Assembly (NCBI RefSeq): GCF_005938085.1
Contig: NZ_SMZK01000003.1
Location: 202,977 to 266,976, forward strand
Direction of reading: 5' to 3'
DNA from: Haloterrigena sp. H1
GTDB taxonomy: Archaea; Halobacteriota; Halobacteria; Halobacteriales; Natrialbaceae
DNA: 64,000 bases
The translations under genes and the position numbers were made by a program. The notes under the pieces are model-generated. The model worked only from the letters and a program-made list of their open reading frames with translations, was not told the origin of the DNA and made no database searches. This document shows, piece after piece, positions 53,787 to 64,000 of this stretch. Position 1 is the stretch's first letter. Every line of letters begins with the position of its first letter.

Positions 53787-55274
53787 ATGACGGAGTCACC
53801 GCAGTACACCGCGACTGCGTTGCTGAACGCAGCGCCGGACGCGGTCATCACCGTCAACGAGGGTGGGGAGATCACGTACGCGAACGATCGAATTCGAGAC
53901 CTCTTCGGCTACGAGCCGCGGACATCGTCGGCGACCGCGCGAGCGACTCGTGCCGAAGGACATCCGCGAGACACACGTCGACCAACGAGACGCGTTTCTG
54001 GCAAATCCGTCGCGGCGACCGATGGGCGTCGGCCTCGAGCTCAGGGGCCGCCACGCCGACGGATCGACGATTCCCGTCGATGTCAGTCTGAGCCCGATCG
54101 ACACTGAGGTAACACCCGTCGTAGCAGTCGTCCGCGACGCGACCGAACGACGGGAACACCACCGACAGGTCACGAGGCTCCGCACGGCGACACGGGAGTT
54201 GATGGAGGCCGAAACGACGGAAGCGGTCGCCGAACTCGTCGCGACCGCTGCGACGAACCTCTTCGGCTACGAGAGTAGCGTATTCCGGATCGTCGAGGGC
54301 GGACGCCTCCTCCGGCCGGTTGCCCTCGCTGAGAGCGACGGGATCGACCTGGGCGAGCGACCGGACTACCCGATCGACGAGGAAACGCCGGTGACACGCG
54401 TCTACAAGCGAGGCGAACCGGAGTATCACGACGATGTCCGCGACCTCGACGACGGCTACGATCGTGGCGACGCCCGCGGGGCGATGTACATCCCCATCGG
54501 CGAGTACGGCGTGCTCAGCGTCCTCGAGCGCGCAGTCGGTGCCTTCGATCGGCCCGATCGACATCGCCTCGAGTCTCGCAGCCAACGCCGAGACCATTCT
54601 CGATCGCCTCCATCACGAACACGAACTCGAACGACAGATCGAACGCCTCGACGAGTTCAGCGGCGTCGTCTCCACGATCTCCGGAATCGCTGAACGTCGC
54701 CCAGGTCATCTCGAGCTCGCCCAAGAGGGGAACGGGCAGGAGAACCTCGAGGCGATCGACGACGCCTCGAGCGGATGAAAACGATCGTCGAGTCGACGCT
54801 GACACTGGCCAGACAGGGCAACGTCGTCGGTGAGACCGAGCCATGGCCGTCGACAGCCTCGCAGAACGTTGCTGGAAGCGGATCGACACACCCGACGCTT
54901 ACCTTCGGCTCGAGGATCGGTTCCGCGTCGACGGCGACCGCGACCGTCTCGAGCACGTCTTCGAGAACCTCTTTTCTAACGCCGCGCGCACGGTCGTCAG
55001 GACGATACCGAGCACGGCACGCCGGAGATTACGGTACGGGTCGGCCGACTCGACGACGAAGTCGGGTTCTACGTCGAAGACGACGGTCGCGGGATCCCCG
55101 CGTCGAAGCGAGATCGGGTTTTTCGAGACCGGCTACACGGACTCAGCGGACGGTACCGGGTTCGGGCTGGCGATCGTCAGCCAGATCGCCAGCGCCCACG
55201 GCTGGCAGACGCGAGCGACCGAGGGTCGCGATGGCGGTGCCCGGTTCGAGTTCGCTGATGTCGAGTTCGCCTGA
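53787..55274 (+). pseudogene. PAS-GAF sensor histidine kinase, multiply frameshifted
   Basis: From ATG 53787 the PAS domain (TALLNAAPDAVITVNEGGEI, DIVGDRASDS across a shift near 53920) leads to a GAF domain (LVATAATNLFGYESSVFRIV, YIPIGEYGVLSVL). The histidine phosphoacceptor box is readable near 54665-54720 only if two bases are restored (VVSHDLRNPLNVAQ, then GHLELAQE). The HATPase follows in pieces: VESTLTLARQG, FENLFSNAARTVV, GFFETGYTDSADGTGFGLAI, ending at 55274. At least six indels. It is a cytoplasmic kinase of the haloarchaeal PAS-GAF-HisKA type. Confidence 0.72.
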
Positions 55275-55367
55275 GCGACGATCGGACCTGTCTCTCACGA
55301 CGACCGCCGCCACGGAGCCACGCGAGGCCGCGCCGGATTTATAGCTGACTCGTTCCTAGAGGCTCCT

Positions 55368-57341
55368 GTGAGTACGCGAACGAGTGCGCTCGATGCGGTC
55401 GTCTTCGGTGTCGACATTCAGAGCGGTGACGTGCGCGGTGACGCGCCATCGTACGCACTGGCGGTTTACGACGGCGACGACGTCACCCGGGACGTCGTCT
55501 CCCACCGGAAACTCAGGCGGTTGATCGACGACGAGGAGCCGGCGATCGTCGCGACCGACAACATGTACGAACTCGCCGCCGACAAAGACCAGCTGATCCA
55601 CTTTCTTGGCTCGCTGCCCGCCGAGACGCGGCTCGTCCAGGTGACGGGTGCCGAACAGCCCGAACCGCTGTCTCGCGTCGCGAAACGCCACGGCATCCCA
55701 TACGGCAAAGAGCCGATGAAAGAAGCCGAGGCCGCGGCCCGGCTGGCCGCCCACAACGTCGGCCACGAAGTGTCGGCCTTTACCGACACGACGGAGGTCA
55801 AGGTCTCCCGGGGGCGCTCGACCGGCAGCGGCGGCTGGAGCGAGGATCGCTACACCCGCCGCATCCACGGCTCCGTGCGGAAACGGGCCCGCGAGGTCGA
55901 GTCCGCCCTCGAGGAGGCGAACCTCGCATACGAGCGCGACGTCCGCGAGGCCTACGGCGGCTTCGCCAACGCCGTCTTCACCGTCGAAGCGCGACCGAGC
56001 GATATCCCCGTCTCGCGCAACCGGTCTGGTGACGTTCGCGTCGAGATCGAACGCGAGCGCCGCGACGGCATCGAATTCCGGCCGCTGGTCAAACGCCGCG
56101 ATCACGTCATCGTCGGGATCGATCCCGGGACGACGACCGCCGTCGCCATCGTCGGTCTCGAGGGGGAGGTACTGGACGTCTGGAGTTCTCGGACCAGCGA
56201 CACCGCCGAAGTGATCGAGTGGATCGTCGAGCGCGGCCGGCCGATTATCGTCGCGGCCGACGTGACGCCGATCCCCGAAACCGTCGAGAAGTTCCGCCGG
56301 AGCTTCGACGCCGCGGGCTGGACGCCCACGCGGGATCTGCCGATCGACGAGAAACAACATCGCACGCGCGAGCATCCGTACGAGAACGACACCCAGCGCG
56401 ACGCGATGGCCGCCGCACTCTATGCCCTCGACGCCCACGAAGACCAGTTCGAGCGGATCGCCGCCAAGCTCCCGCCGGGCATGGATCGCGGCGAAGTCAC
56501 CCCCGCGTCGTCGCCGGCGAGGAGAGCGTCGAGGCCGTCCTGCGGGACCTGCGCGACGACGAGGGCGACAGCGACGACGACGCGACCGAACACGAACCCC
56601 GCGAACTCACCGCCGAAGAAAAGCGGATCAAATCCCTCGAGCGCCAGGTCGAACGCCTCAAATCACACGTCGATACCCTCGAAGGGCGCGTCGAGGACCG
56701 CGACGAACGGATCAACGAACTCGAAAATAGCCTCAGCGGAGCCCGCCGCCAGGAGCGCAAGGAAGTCCGCAAAGACCGCGAGGTGAGCCGCTTAGAGCGG
56801 AAAGCGAACCGGCTCGAGCGCGAGCGCGACGAGGCCCGCGAGACGGTCGAGCAACTCGAGAAGAAAGTCGAGCGGATGAAGGCCCTCTGGAAGCTCGATC
56901 ACTCGAAACTTCAGCGACGTCTCCGCGAAGAAAGAGGGGCTGGTCCCGGTCAAGGTCGTCGAGAAGTTCACGAAGGGCGCGATCCGCGAGGCCGACGACC
57001 AGTACGGCATCGCCAGGGGGACGTGGTCTACATCCGGGACGCGAGCGGCGCGGGTCGGTCGACGGCCGAGCTCGTGGCCGAGTTCGAGCCCCGCGTGATC
57101 CTCAAAGACGGCGGCCTCTCGGAGATCGCCGACGAGATCCTCTTCGACGCCGAGATCCCGGTCGGTCCCGCCGACGACGTCGCCATGCAGGAAGTCGACG
57201 AACTCGCCGTCGCCCGCGAGGACGACGTCGAAGCAGTCATCGACGACTGGCACGAGCGCGCCGAAGCCCGGAAACGGGATCGGAAAGCCGCGATGGTCGA
57301 CCAGCTCATCAGCGAGCACCGCCGGGAACAACGAGGTCTGA
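55368..57341 (+). pseudogene. DUF460 family protein (RNase H/RuvC-fold predicted nuclease), frameshifted
   Basis: The first 390 residues are intact: a unique N-terminal domain (HRKLRRLIDDEEPAIVATDN), then the RNase H-like core HVIVGIDPGTTTAVAIVGLE near residue 246 and ADVTPIPETVEKFRRSF. After a shift near 56510 a long coiled coil follows (ESVEAVLRDLRDDEG, then KSLERQVERLKSHVDTLEGR through VEQLEKKVERMKALWKLDHS). A second shift near 56930 precedes KGLVPVKVVEKFTKGAIREA, and DVVYIRDASGAGRSTAELVA continues after another. GTG 55368 starts. It is an archaeal protein of unknown role with predicted nuclease activity. Confidence 0.8.
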
Positions 57342-57362
57342 CCGGGTTCGAGTCGCCGTCCG

Positions 57363-57623
57363 TTACGTCTCGGGACCGGCTTCTATCGGCGACAACACCT
57401 GTGGCACCTCCTCGAGGGCGACCTCCTCGGTCAGGTCCTCGGTGTCGTCGACCGGCCCGTTGATGAACAGCGCGTGGGTGATGAGCGCGATCGCGACGAC
57501 GCCGAAGCCGACGATCGCAGCCAAAAACGAGACGGCGGTCGCGTAACCGATGAGCGCACCGAGCCCGAGGCTCGCTCCGATACCGCTCAAGACGAGGTCG
57601 TAGTACTGGAGCGTGTATTCCAT
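57363..57623 (-). CDS. small haloarchaeal membrane protein
   Basis: An 86-residue protein with two transmembrane segments (LVLSGIGASLGLGALIGYA and VSFLAAIVGFGVVAIALITH) and an acidic C-terminal tail ending in PET. It starts at ATG 57623 (MEYTLQYYD). No known function. It is intact, unlike its long neighbours. Confidence 0.75.
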   Translation of the reverse strand: MEYTLQYYDLVLSGIGASLGLGALIGYATAVSFLAAIVGFGVVAIALITHALFINGPVDDTEDLTEEVALEEVPQVLSPIEAGPET

Positions 57624-57689
57624 ACGGTCGATACGCGACGTAGGGGCAAAACGCTTGACCCGGTGTTCGAGTCGCGCTCGTTCGAGCGA

Positions 57690-57869
57690 TCAGAACATCC
57701 CGAAGCTCTGGAGCATCCCCGAGATCAGGGATTTGACGACCAGTCCGAGGCCAGCGAGGATGAGGGCCATCCCCGCGGCGATCAAGAGACTCTCGTACGC
57801 GACGAGTGCGATGCCGGCGAGCAAGAGCACGATTCCGACGACGCCGACCGCACCGAGGTTTCGTAACAT
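57690..57869 (-). CDS. small haloarchaeal membrane protein
   Basis: A 59-residue protein made almost wholly of two membrane helices (LGAVGVVGIVLLLAGIALVA and LIAAGMALILAGLGLVVKSL) with a short start MLRN. ATG 57869 was chosen; a longer in-frame leader upstream looks non-coding. The glycine-rich hairpin resembles very small haloarchaeal membrane families of unknown role. Confidence 0.65.
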   Translation of the reverse strand: MLRNLGAVGVVGIVLLLAGIALVAYESLLIAAGMALILAGLGLVVKSLISGMLQSFGMF

Positions 57870-58013
57870 ATCCACGCGTCGAGAGCCAAGCGAAATAAGC
57901 AGCGTGGTTCCACGTCCTGCTCGAGACGGCACACCGAGCTGGGACGGTCGCATCGGGTGACGGGCGGATCAAGACAATAAAGGGTTAAACCGCTTGAACG
58001 CGAAGCCGCGGCC

Positions 58014-58304
58014 ATGAGCGACGACGGAGATGGCGGTCGGAAGAACCTCCGGATGCCCGAGGGCGACGAGGTCTTCGCGACCGTCACGAACATGCTCGGG
58101 GCGAATCGCGTGAAAGTACGCTGTGCTGACGGGAAAGAGCGCACCGCACGCATTCCCGGCAAGATGCAAAAACGCATCTGGATCCGCGAGGACGACGTCG
58201 TCCTCGTCGAACCCTGGGACTGGCAGGACGAAAAGGCCGACATCACCTGGCGCTACGAAAAGAGCGAAGCCGACCAGCTCCGTCGCGAAGGTCACATTCA
58301 GTAA
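58014..58304 (+). CDS. eif1A: translation initiation factor eIF-1A (aIF1A)
   Basis: A 96-residue OB-fold protein: GDEVFATVTNMLGANRVKVR near residue 17 and CADGKERTARIPGKMQKRIW near residue 37, then EDDVVLVEPWDWQDEKADIT, the standard aIF1A layout. It binds the 30S A site during initiation. ATG 58014 starts MSDDGDGGRKN; AT-rich AATAAAGGGTTAAA upstream may be its promoter. Intact. Confidence 0.96.
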   Translation: MSDDGDGGRKNLRMPEGDEVFATVTNMLGANRVKVRCADGKERTARIPGKMQKRIWIREDDVVLVEPWDWQDEKADITWRYEKSEADQLRREGHIQ

Positions 58305-58438
58305 TCGACGCTCGTTTTGCAGTGCTTCGTCCGGGACGAACGCAGTTGCGAGAGTTCGACCACGCAACCCGGTTCCGGTGCGGTATCAAAAGTACCATAC
58401 CACCTCGTGACCCAGTGGAGCGTACTTAGGTGGTTTCC

Positions 58439-59548
58439 GTGACCAAGAAACAGGAATACAAAGACGACTATCCCGACAAAACGCTGTATATCCCGGGGCC
58501 GACTGAAGTACGCGACGACGTCATCGAGTCGATGTGCGAGCCGATGTTCGGCCACCGCATGGACCGGATGACCGACCTCTATACGACCATCGTCGAGGAC
58601 ACGAAGGAGTTCCTCGGCACCGACAACGAGGTCGTCATCCTCACGGGTTCGGGCACGGAGTTCTGGGAGGCGTCGACGCTCAACCTCGTCGACGAGAACA
58701 TCCTCGTCCCGACCTGTGGCAGCTTCAGTGAGCGCCGCCAACGTCGCCGAGCGACTGGGCAAAAACGTCGACCGCCTCGAGTACGAATGGGGCCAGGCCA
58801 TCAAGCCGAGGACATCCGCGCGGAACTCGAGGAAAGCGATACCGACTACGACGTGGTCGCGACCGTCATGAACGAGAGTTCGACGGGCGTACGCAACCCA
58901 ATCGAGGAGATCGGCGACGTGGTCGCCGAATACCCTGATACCTACTTCGTCGTCGACGCCGTCTCCTCGCTGGGTGGCGACTACGTCGACATCGACGAGC
59001 ACAACATCGACGTGATCTTCGCTTCCTCACAGAAGGCCTTCGCCATGCCGCCGGGCCTGGCGATTTGTGTCGTCAGCGACGACGCCTACGAGCGCGAACT
59101 CGAGAAAGATTCGGCGTCGTGGTACGGCGGCTTCCAGCGCACGATCGACTACTACGAGCGCAAAGGCCAGACCCACTCCACGCCCGCGATCCCGATCATG
59201 CTGGCCTACCGCAAGCAGATGAAACACATGCTCGAGGAGGGCCACGAGGCCCGCGACGAGCGTCACCGCGAGATGGCCGAATACACCGCGAGTGGGCCCG
59301 CGAACACTTCGATATGTTCCCCGAAGAGGGCTACGAGTCCCAGACGGTGAGCTGTATCGAGAAACACGCAGGGCATCGATGTCGCGGAAACCATCGAGAC
59401 CGTCAGCGAAGAGTACGACTTCGTCTTCTCGAACGGCTACGGCTCACAGCTCGGCGAGAAGACGTTCCGCATCGGCCACATGGGCGAACACGACCTCGAG
59501 AGCATCAAGGAACTCACCGACGCGATCGAGGACGTCGCCGGGTTGTAA
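58439..59548 (+). pseudogene. PLP-dependent aminotransferase, alanine-glyoxylate/serine-pyruvate type, frameshifted
   Basis: A class V aminotransferase whose parts are all present. It opens KTLYIPGPTEVRDDVIESMC, then EVVILTGSGTEFWEASTLNL, with shifts near 58735 and 58795 around the cofactor loop. TVMNESSTGVRNP and FVVDAVSSLGGDYVDIDEHN come next, and the PLP lysine lies in FASSQKAFAMPPGLAICVV. It shifts near 59295 and 59370; the end FVFSNGYGSQLGEKTFRIGH stops at 59548. It likely makes glycine or serine from glyoxylate or hydroxypyruvate. Single-base errors are likely. Confidence 0.78.
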
Positions 59549-59584
59549 TCTGCGCTCGAGCGTTCGGTTTCGAATCGCCGGCCG

Positions 59585-60563
59585 TTATTCGACCTGAATG
59601 GAACCGATCATCGTGATCTCGTGTGGGTGACAGGCGTACGTAGTCATCTCACTCCTGGCGGTAAATTCGAGGAGCTGTTGCTCGCCAGGATCCGTGACGG
59701 GATCGCCCGTCGTGAGGTCGTCGACGACCTCGTCGCTGTCGTTGCGGATCTGTAGGTTGTGCGCAGCACCGTCGCCCTCAGTCCAGCCGATCGAGTATCG
59801 CTCGCCTTCCTGCAGCACGAGTGTTGGATTTTCGACGCCTCGAGTGCGGACGGCGCGAGTCCCTCCCAGTGAGCCGTCTGGCCGCTGAACCGGATGTCCG
59901 CTCCGGGCTCGAGTTCGATTTGCTCCCCGGCAGTATCCGTGGTCTCCTCCGTGTCGTCGTCAGTGGCTGTATCCGACTCTACCACCGTCCCGTCACTGTC
60001 CACGACCACGATTTCGCCGACCATCGTCGTCGTGTGGAACTGACAGGTGTACGTGGTCATCTCGCTGCTGACCTCGAACTCGAGCCGCTGGTGGTCGGGC
60101 TCAACGGCTCTCTCGTCGCGAGGTCGTTGACGACCTCGCCGTCTGCGTTACGGATTTCGATGTTGTGGTAGGCACCGTCACCGACCGTCCAGCCCAGCTC
60201 GTACGTTTCTCCTTCTTGGAGGACGAGCGTCGGGTTCGTCGTCCCTTCGATCGAGGAAGGTGCGATGCCTTCCCAGCCAGTCGTCTGTCCGTCGAACTCG
60301 AACGTCGTGCCGGGATCGATTGCGATACCCTGCGCCGCCTCAGCACTCTCGCCATCACTGCTGTCCTCAGCAGCGTCACCATCGGCTGCGTCCGCACCGT
60401 TACTGGCATCGGTGCTGTTGCCGTCTGAGTCATCGGTCGGTGACGCAGCCGCGTTGTTACTGGTACTATCGTCCAGACAGCCCGCGAGTGACCCTCCTGC
60501 AATCGCGACGCCAGCGAGTTGAAGTACTGTTCGACGGGTGCGGGAATTCTTCTCATCAGACAT
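59585..60563 (-). pseudogene. tandem cupredoxin-domain lipoprotein, frameshifted
   Basis: The signal MSDEKNSRTRRTVLQLAGVA combines a twin-arginine motif and a lipobox (SLAGC near residue 29), so the Tat system here likely exports and anchors it. Two similar beta-domains follow, each with TLVLQEGE..Y..GW..GDGA.HN then a type-1 copper-like C-x-x-H-(x4)-M: TYTCQFHTTTMVGEIVV and TYACHPHEITMIGSIQV. Shifts near 60110 and 59830 split it. The copper ligand set His, Cys, His, Met is complete in both. A halocyanin-like electron carrier is the likely role. Confidence 0.72.
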
Positions 60564-60985
60564 GTTCGATCACTTCCTCGCTGATAGTATAAGTCTTCCT
60601 GATAGGTTGATATGTAAATATATTCGGCCGCGCGCCCTTGTCTTCCATCTGCAGTGGGGTTCACAGCGGGACGTCACCAGCTCACTGCTGGCCGTATCAT
60701 CGCGGATTGCGCTCTCTCAGAGGGGAACCGCACTCGAGGCAGTGAAATCCGTTCGCAACACGTTTGACGGGTCCGCTGATCGGAACCAGTCGTATTCTGT
60801 AGTTGGTGGCGAAAATTTGAACGTGTTTATTCCTGTATTAAATGGGGGAGAAGAGCCGCGACCGCATTCGCTATCGGCGGTCATCCAGTGTTGGCGGAAA
60901 AATACGAGAGAAACGGAACGAACAGCGACGAATTCGATGTCCGTTAGAGTTCGAATTCGGTGTCGTAACCCAACTGGTTGTGGAG
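60564..60985. other. intergenic region, no confident gene
   Basis: About 420 bases between the two cupredoxin genes. It is AT-richer at 60590-60625 (ATGTAAATATATTC) and 60815-60845, which suits a promoter for the downstream cupredoxin gene. No frame or repeat is convincing. Confidence 0.45.
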
Positions 60986-61497
<512 letters not shown>

Positions 61498-62276
61498 CGG
61501 ACGTTTAGCCTCGAAACATAAAAATTGATACCTTCTTCAGCTAGAGTGTTATGGTAATACATACCACAATATAGCACTACCATAGACTACTGAATAGTGA
61601 GGAGACAAACCGAGAGAGCTGTAAGAAAACTGTTATTCGGTTGGGGACGATCGGACAGAAGGTCATCGCCGCTGGACTGTGAGCGTCTTCGGAGCGCGTC
61701 GGCGATGTCATCCCACCATCGATGGATACAAAGGGACACCGATGGACAACGAGCGGACTGCTTCGGCAGTTGGCCGAACGGATCGCCACCCGACTGGACG
61801 AGATCGGCTACGGGGCGGACGTACAGGTGCTCGACTTCGCGACGCTGGTCGCACCTACACCAGCGGCAGCGCCGACGACTACCAGCTGTACCTGCCGATA
61901 TTGCGGCCGCCGGCCGTCACGGCCGAACCAACACGATCGTTCATCTCTCGAAAATACTTATGTAATTGCTGTCCCTCTTTACTCATGTATGAGTAAAATA
62001 CTCGCCACCGTCACGGCAAGCACGCAGCGAATCGCAAAGACCCGGCGGACGATCGCACACTCCCCTGCGTTCGGTGAAGACCGGACGACTGACGCGGAGG
62101 GGCGTCCCGCGACGCGCATTCCACCAGGGGCTTCCTCACTGGGTGAAGGGGCGCGTCGATGACCGACCAGCACGGCTGCGGCTCTCTTTTTCCAGCGTCC
62201 GCCGACCGACACAGTCTCTCACAGCAACCGACAGTTGCACGAGCCAGACGACCCCACGGCGCTCGTGACGGTCTGA
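61498..62276. other. intergenic region with solute-binding-protein-like remnant and small ORF
   Basis: About 780 bases. On the plus strand 61722-61960 contains RQLAERIATRLDEIGYGADV then VQVLDFATL and, in the next frame, YTSGSADDYQLYL. This resembles the C-terminal lobe of family 5 peptide-binding ABC proteins, but it is short, split over frames and starts nowhere, so it is at best a remnant. A palindrome and a 57-codon ORF follow at 61978-62162. The rest shows nothing clear. Confidence 0.3.
61989..62162 (+). CDS. small ORF beginning inside a palindrome
   Basis: A 57-residue basic product (MSKILATVTASTQRIAKTRR and on) opened by ATG 61989. The start codon lies in the right arm of a perfect palindrome TTTACTCAT-GT-ATGAGTAAA (61978-61997), which could form a translation-blocking hairpin or be a regulator site. 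Its stop overlaps the ATG of another short frame at 62159. No homologue is recognised. Confidence 0.25.
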   Translation: MSKILATVTASTQRIAKTRRTIAHSPAFGEDRTTDAEGRPATRIPPGASSLGEGARR

Positions 62277-62783
62277 TCAGTCGAACAACGACGACGGCCG
62301 CTTGAGATACACGTCCTGGTCGGTCACCCGCTGGTAGACATCGTACAGCGTCTCCACCGCCGCCTCGTCGGGGTCGAACCGAATGTGAGGCGCAGTGTGA
62401 TAGCCACGACAACTGACGAGGAAGAAATACAGTGTCCGGTGGTGATCCGGCGTTGCGTCGACGACACCCATCGATCGGCTCCCGAGGTCGTCCGAGAAGT
62501 CATTGAGCATGGCCGCGATATCGTCGTGGAGCTGCTCGTCCGGTCGATACTGTGGCAGCCCGAACGCCTGTTGCATATACGTCGTCGCCGCCTCGAGAAA
62601 CGGATTCGCATCGAGACCCGTCGGATCGACGTCCTGAAACGTCTCGTACAGTTCGAGGATCGTCGACAGTTCCGACCGCGTGACCGCGATCGGCAACACA
62701 GGCTCGCCGCGTGGCAGCGAGTAGTCGGGAAACGAGTGCGATCCCGGATCCGGAAGCTGATCGAACAGTCCCTCGAGCGACAT
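62277..62783 (-). CDS. conserved haloarchaeal hypothetical protein
   Basis: A 168-residue acidic soluble protein: LFDQLPDPGSHSFPDYSLPR, then SELSTILELYETFQDVDPTG and a central YRPDEQLHDDIAAMLNDFSD. The C-terminus YDVYQRVTDQDVYLKRPSSL looks structured. ATG 62783 (MSLEGLF) was chosen over a TTG at 62792. No domain recognised; a two-helix core with an alpha/beta end is a guess. Intact. Confidence 0.68.
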   Translation of the reverse strand: MSLEGLFDQLPDPGSHSFPDYSLPRGEPVLPIAVTRSELSTILELYETFQDVDPTGLDANPFLEAATTYMQQAFGLPQYRPDEQLHDDIAAMLNDFSDDLGSRSMGVVDATPDHHRTLYFFLVSCRGYHTAPHIRFDPDEAAVETLYDVYQRVTDQDVYLKRPSSLFD

Positions 62784-62841
62784 GTGCAACACTATTTACA
62801 GAGTGCCAAACGATTACCGGTGTGAACGCGACTCGAGCGTG

Positions 62842-62918
62842 ATACGGTTGGACAGAAGTCAATACGAAGTCGGTCGCGAATTCGCGACCGATCGTCACGT
62901 CGTTCTGTCCGACAATAT
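62842..62918. repeat. family A intergenic palindromic repeat, inverted copy
   Basis: Reverse-orientation relative of the 43.0 kb copy: GGACAGAAGTCAATACGAAG at the left and GACAATATGA at the right, with the central palindrome GGTCGCGAATTCGCGACC. It fills the region between the hypothetical gene and the DUF7556-type gene. Confidence 0.65.
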
Positions 62919-63033
62919 GAGCAACGGATAGACGGGACAGCACAGCAGCCAGCCGTGACTGTTGAACTGTCGGTTTTGGCCACGATCGATGTCGCGACCG
63001 GTCTCGCTGAAGAAAATCCCGTTCCAACCCCAG

Positions 63034-63195
63034 TTATCGCCAGGCCGGCAACGTCGGTGCGTCCTCGGCCTGCATGGAGAGCCAGGCACCGTCGGCAGAG
63101 ATGTCCGCAATGACGTACTCATCGCTCGCGGCCGTCGAATCGATCGAACCGACGATAGTGTCGTCGGACGCCATGGCGTTGGGGGATACTGCCAT
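63034..63195 (-). CDS. small DUF7556-type haloarchaeal protein
   Basis: A 53-residue protein: MAVSPNAMASDDTIVGSIDS then ASDEYVIADISADGAWLSMQ and the end DAPTLPAWR. The VIADISxDxAWLxxxxxDAPxLxxW pattern matches a small family of unknown role that I recall from haloarchaea. ATG 63195 is placed 22-31 bases after a TATA element on the minus strand. Confidence 0.7.
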   Translation of the reverse strand: MAVSPNAMASDDTIVGSIDSTAASDEYVIADISADGAWLSMQAEDAPTLPAWR

Positions 63196-63216
63196 GATAG
63201 TGAGCCACACCCACCA

Positions 63217-63226
63217 CCATATAAAG
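63217..63226 (-). promoter_or_regulatory. TATA element for the DUF7556-type gene
   Basis: CTTTATATGG on the minus strand lies 22-31 bases before ATG 63195, giving a leaderless transcript. Confidence 0.5.
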
Positions 63227-63296
63227 TCATCGGATCTTACTGTCCGTTCGCGATACCGATCGGAAATCGAATCAATCCTGGGTGTGAAACACTGGG

Positions 63297-63302
63297 TTTA
63301 TA
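63297..63302 (+). promoter_or_regulatory. TATA element for the CBS gene
   Basis: TTTATA lies 26-31 bases before ATG 63328, the position expected for a leaderless haloarchaeal transcript. Confidence 0.5.
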
Positions 63303-63327
63303 CTCATTTTAGCCGTACGGTGGGGAT

Positions 63328-64000
63328 ATGAACGTAGCCGACGCGATGACGCCTCGCGAGGACGTGGTGACCGTCGATCTGCCGGGTACCCGGACCGACG
63401 TGCTCGAGTATCTCCAGGAGCAGTCGTTCTCGTCCGTGCCGGTCGTCAAAGCGACCGACGACGGGCTCGAGTACCGCGGGCTGGTCACACGGGAGACGCT
63501 GATCGAACAGCCCGACGAGGACCAGCTCGTCATGCTCTTAGAAGAGGACGTGCCGACGACGACGGCCGACACGAGCCTCGAGGCCGTCGCCCGGACGATG
63601 GTCGAGGCGGGCGCACGGCGCGTGCCCGTCGTCGACGGCGAGTTCGAGGGAATCGTCACGGTGACGGACGTGATCCACGCGATCGCGACGGGCGACCAGG
63701 AGACCGACGCCACCGTCGAGTCCTACGTCAGTGAGGACGTGAACACGACCTACGAGGGAGCGCCGCTGCCCGTCGCCGAACGGGGACTATCCTACGCGAA
63801 CGTCCCCTACACCGTAGCGCTCGACGACGACGGTCGGATGAGCGGGATTCTCACGGAAGTCGACATCATCGACGTCGCCCGGATCGTCGAGGGCGAGGAG
63901 TCGACCGGTGACAACTTCGGCGATCAGGACGACGACTGGTCGTGGGAAGGGATCAAGGCCGTCGGCAGCCGCTATCTCCCCACGCGGGACATCGAGCTCC
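63328..64000 (+). CDS. CBS domain protein (partial, 3' end outside window)
   Basis: About 224 residues are present and the frame is open at the right edge. CBS motifs: MNVADAMTPREDVVTVDLPG near residue 1, EYRGLVTRETLIEQ near 48, DVPTTTADTSLEAVARTMV near 73 with GEFEGIVTVTDVIHAIA near 106, and RMSGILTEVDIIDVARIVEG near 170. They form two Bateman pairs that bind adenosyl ligands such as ATP or SAM and regulate partners. The C-terminal part is missing. Confidence 0.88.
   Translation, partial: MNVADAMTPREDVVTVDLPGTRTDVLEYLQEQSFSSVPVVKATDDGLEYRGLVTRETLIEQPDEDQLVMLLEEDVPTTTADTSLEAVARTMVEAGARRVPVVDGEFEGIVTVTDVIHAIATGDQETDATVESYVSEDVNTTYEGAPLPVAERGLSYANVPYTVALDDDGRMSGILTEVDIIDVARIVEGEESTGDNFGDQDDDWSWEGIKAVGSRYLPTRDIEL

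Overview
The window is chromosomal DNA of a halophilic archaeon (class Halobacteria), most likely from the Natrinema/Haloterrigena side of the Natrialbales; the exact genus is an inference. The reasons are high GC, strongly acidic predicted proteins, and archaeal information-processing genes: an Orc1/Cdc6 protein, PCNA, the primase large subunit, the Hjc resolvase, an RFC small subunit, TBP, eIF1A and archaeal RNase Z. Families found mainly in haloarchaea are also present: HalOD1, amphi-Trp, Bat-type HTH_10 regulators and the double-TatC protein TatCt.

1-12.8 kb: a partial orc gene on the left edge, a ParB-like protein, then a tight five-gene pterin-like cluster (GTP cyclohydrolase III, MDR oxidoreductase, PTPS-like protein, glycosyltransferase, methyltransferase). 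After it come a MutS-family ATPase with a helix-hairpin-helix N-terminus, a DUF368 polyprenyl-phosphate transporter family protein, a decayed virus-like fragment and LarE. 12.8-26 kb: amphi-Trp protein, a nitrate reductase NasA, divergent tatC genes (TatCo and the double TatCt), a ribbon-helix-helix regulator, RlmE, PCNA, a HalOD1 protein, PriL, a SWIM zinc-finger protein, Hjc and a CPBP protease.

26-33 kb is a sensory block: a 1772-residue PAS/GAF/HTH_10 regulator facing a HalOD1 / small ORF / pseudo-receiver-PAS cluster across a symmetrical divergent promoter. 33-39 kb holds SAH hydrolase, an SAH/MTA-type deaminase, a secreted repeat protein, an SpoIIM-like membrane protein and a DUF4382 lipoprotein. 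39-45.7 kb is a copper/metal island: CopA ATPase, Lrp-TRASH regulator, CopZ chaperone, a permease with two YHS/TRASH motifs and a Met-rich SHOCT protein, with a perfect inverted-repeat operator candidate between the regulator and copZ. 46-50 kb holds hisG, tbp, the tRNA G10 methyltransferase and a thioesterase.

From about 50.1 to 61.5 kb most of the longer genes (RFC subunit, RNase Z, histidine kinase, DUF460 nuclease, aminotransferase, two cupredoxin lipoproteins) are broken by single-base indels although their protein sequence continues in another frame. Because several are normally essential, this looks like local sequence error, not gene decay. The right edge holds a hypothetical protein, a short DUF7556-type protein and the start of a four-CBS protein.

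Two families of short palindromic intergenic repeats run through the window: family A (eight copies, ends TACTGYCGGACA...TGTCCGGCAGTA) and family B (two copies), with one B copy inserted inside an A copy. No rRNA, tRNA or CRISPR was found.
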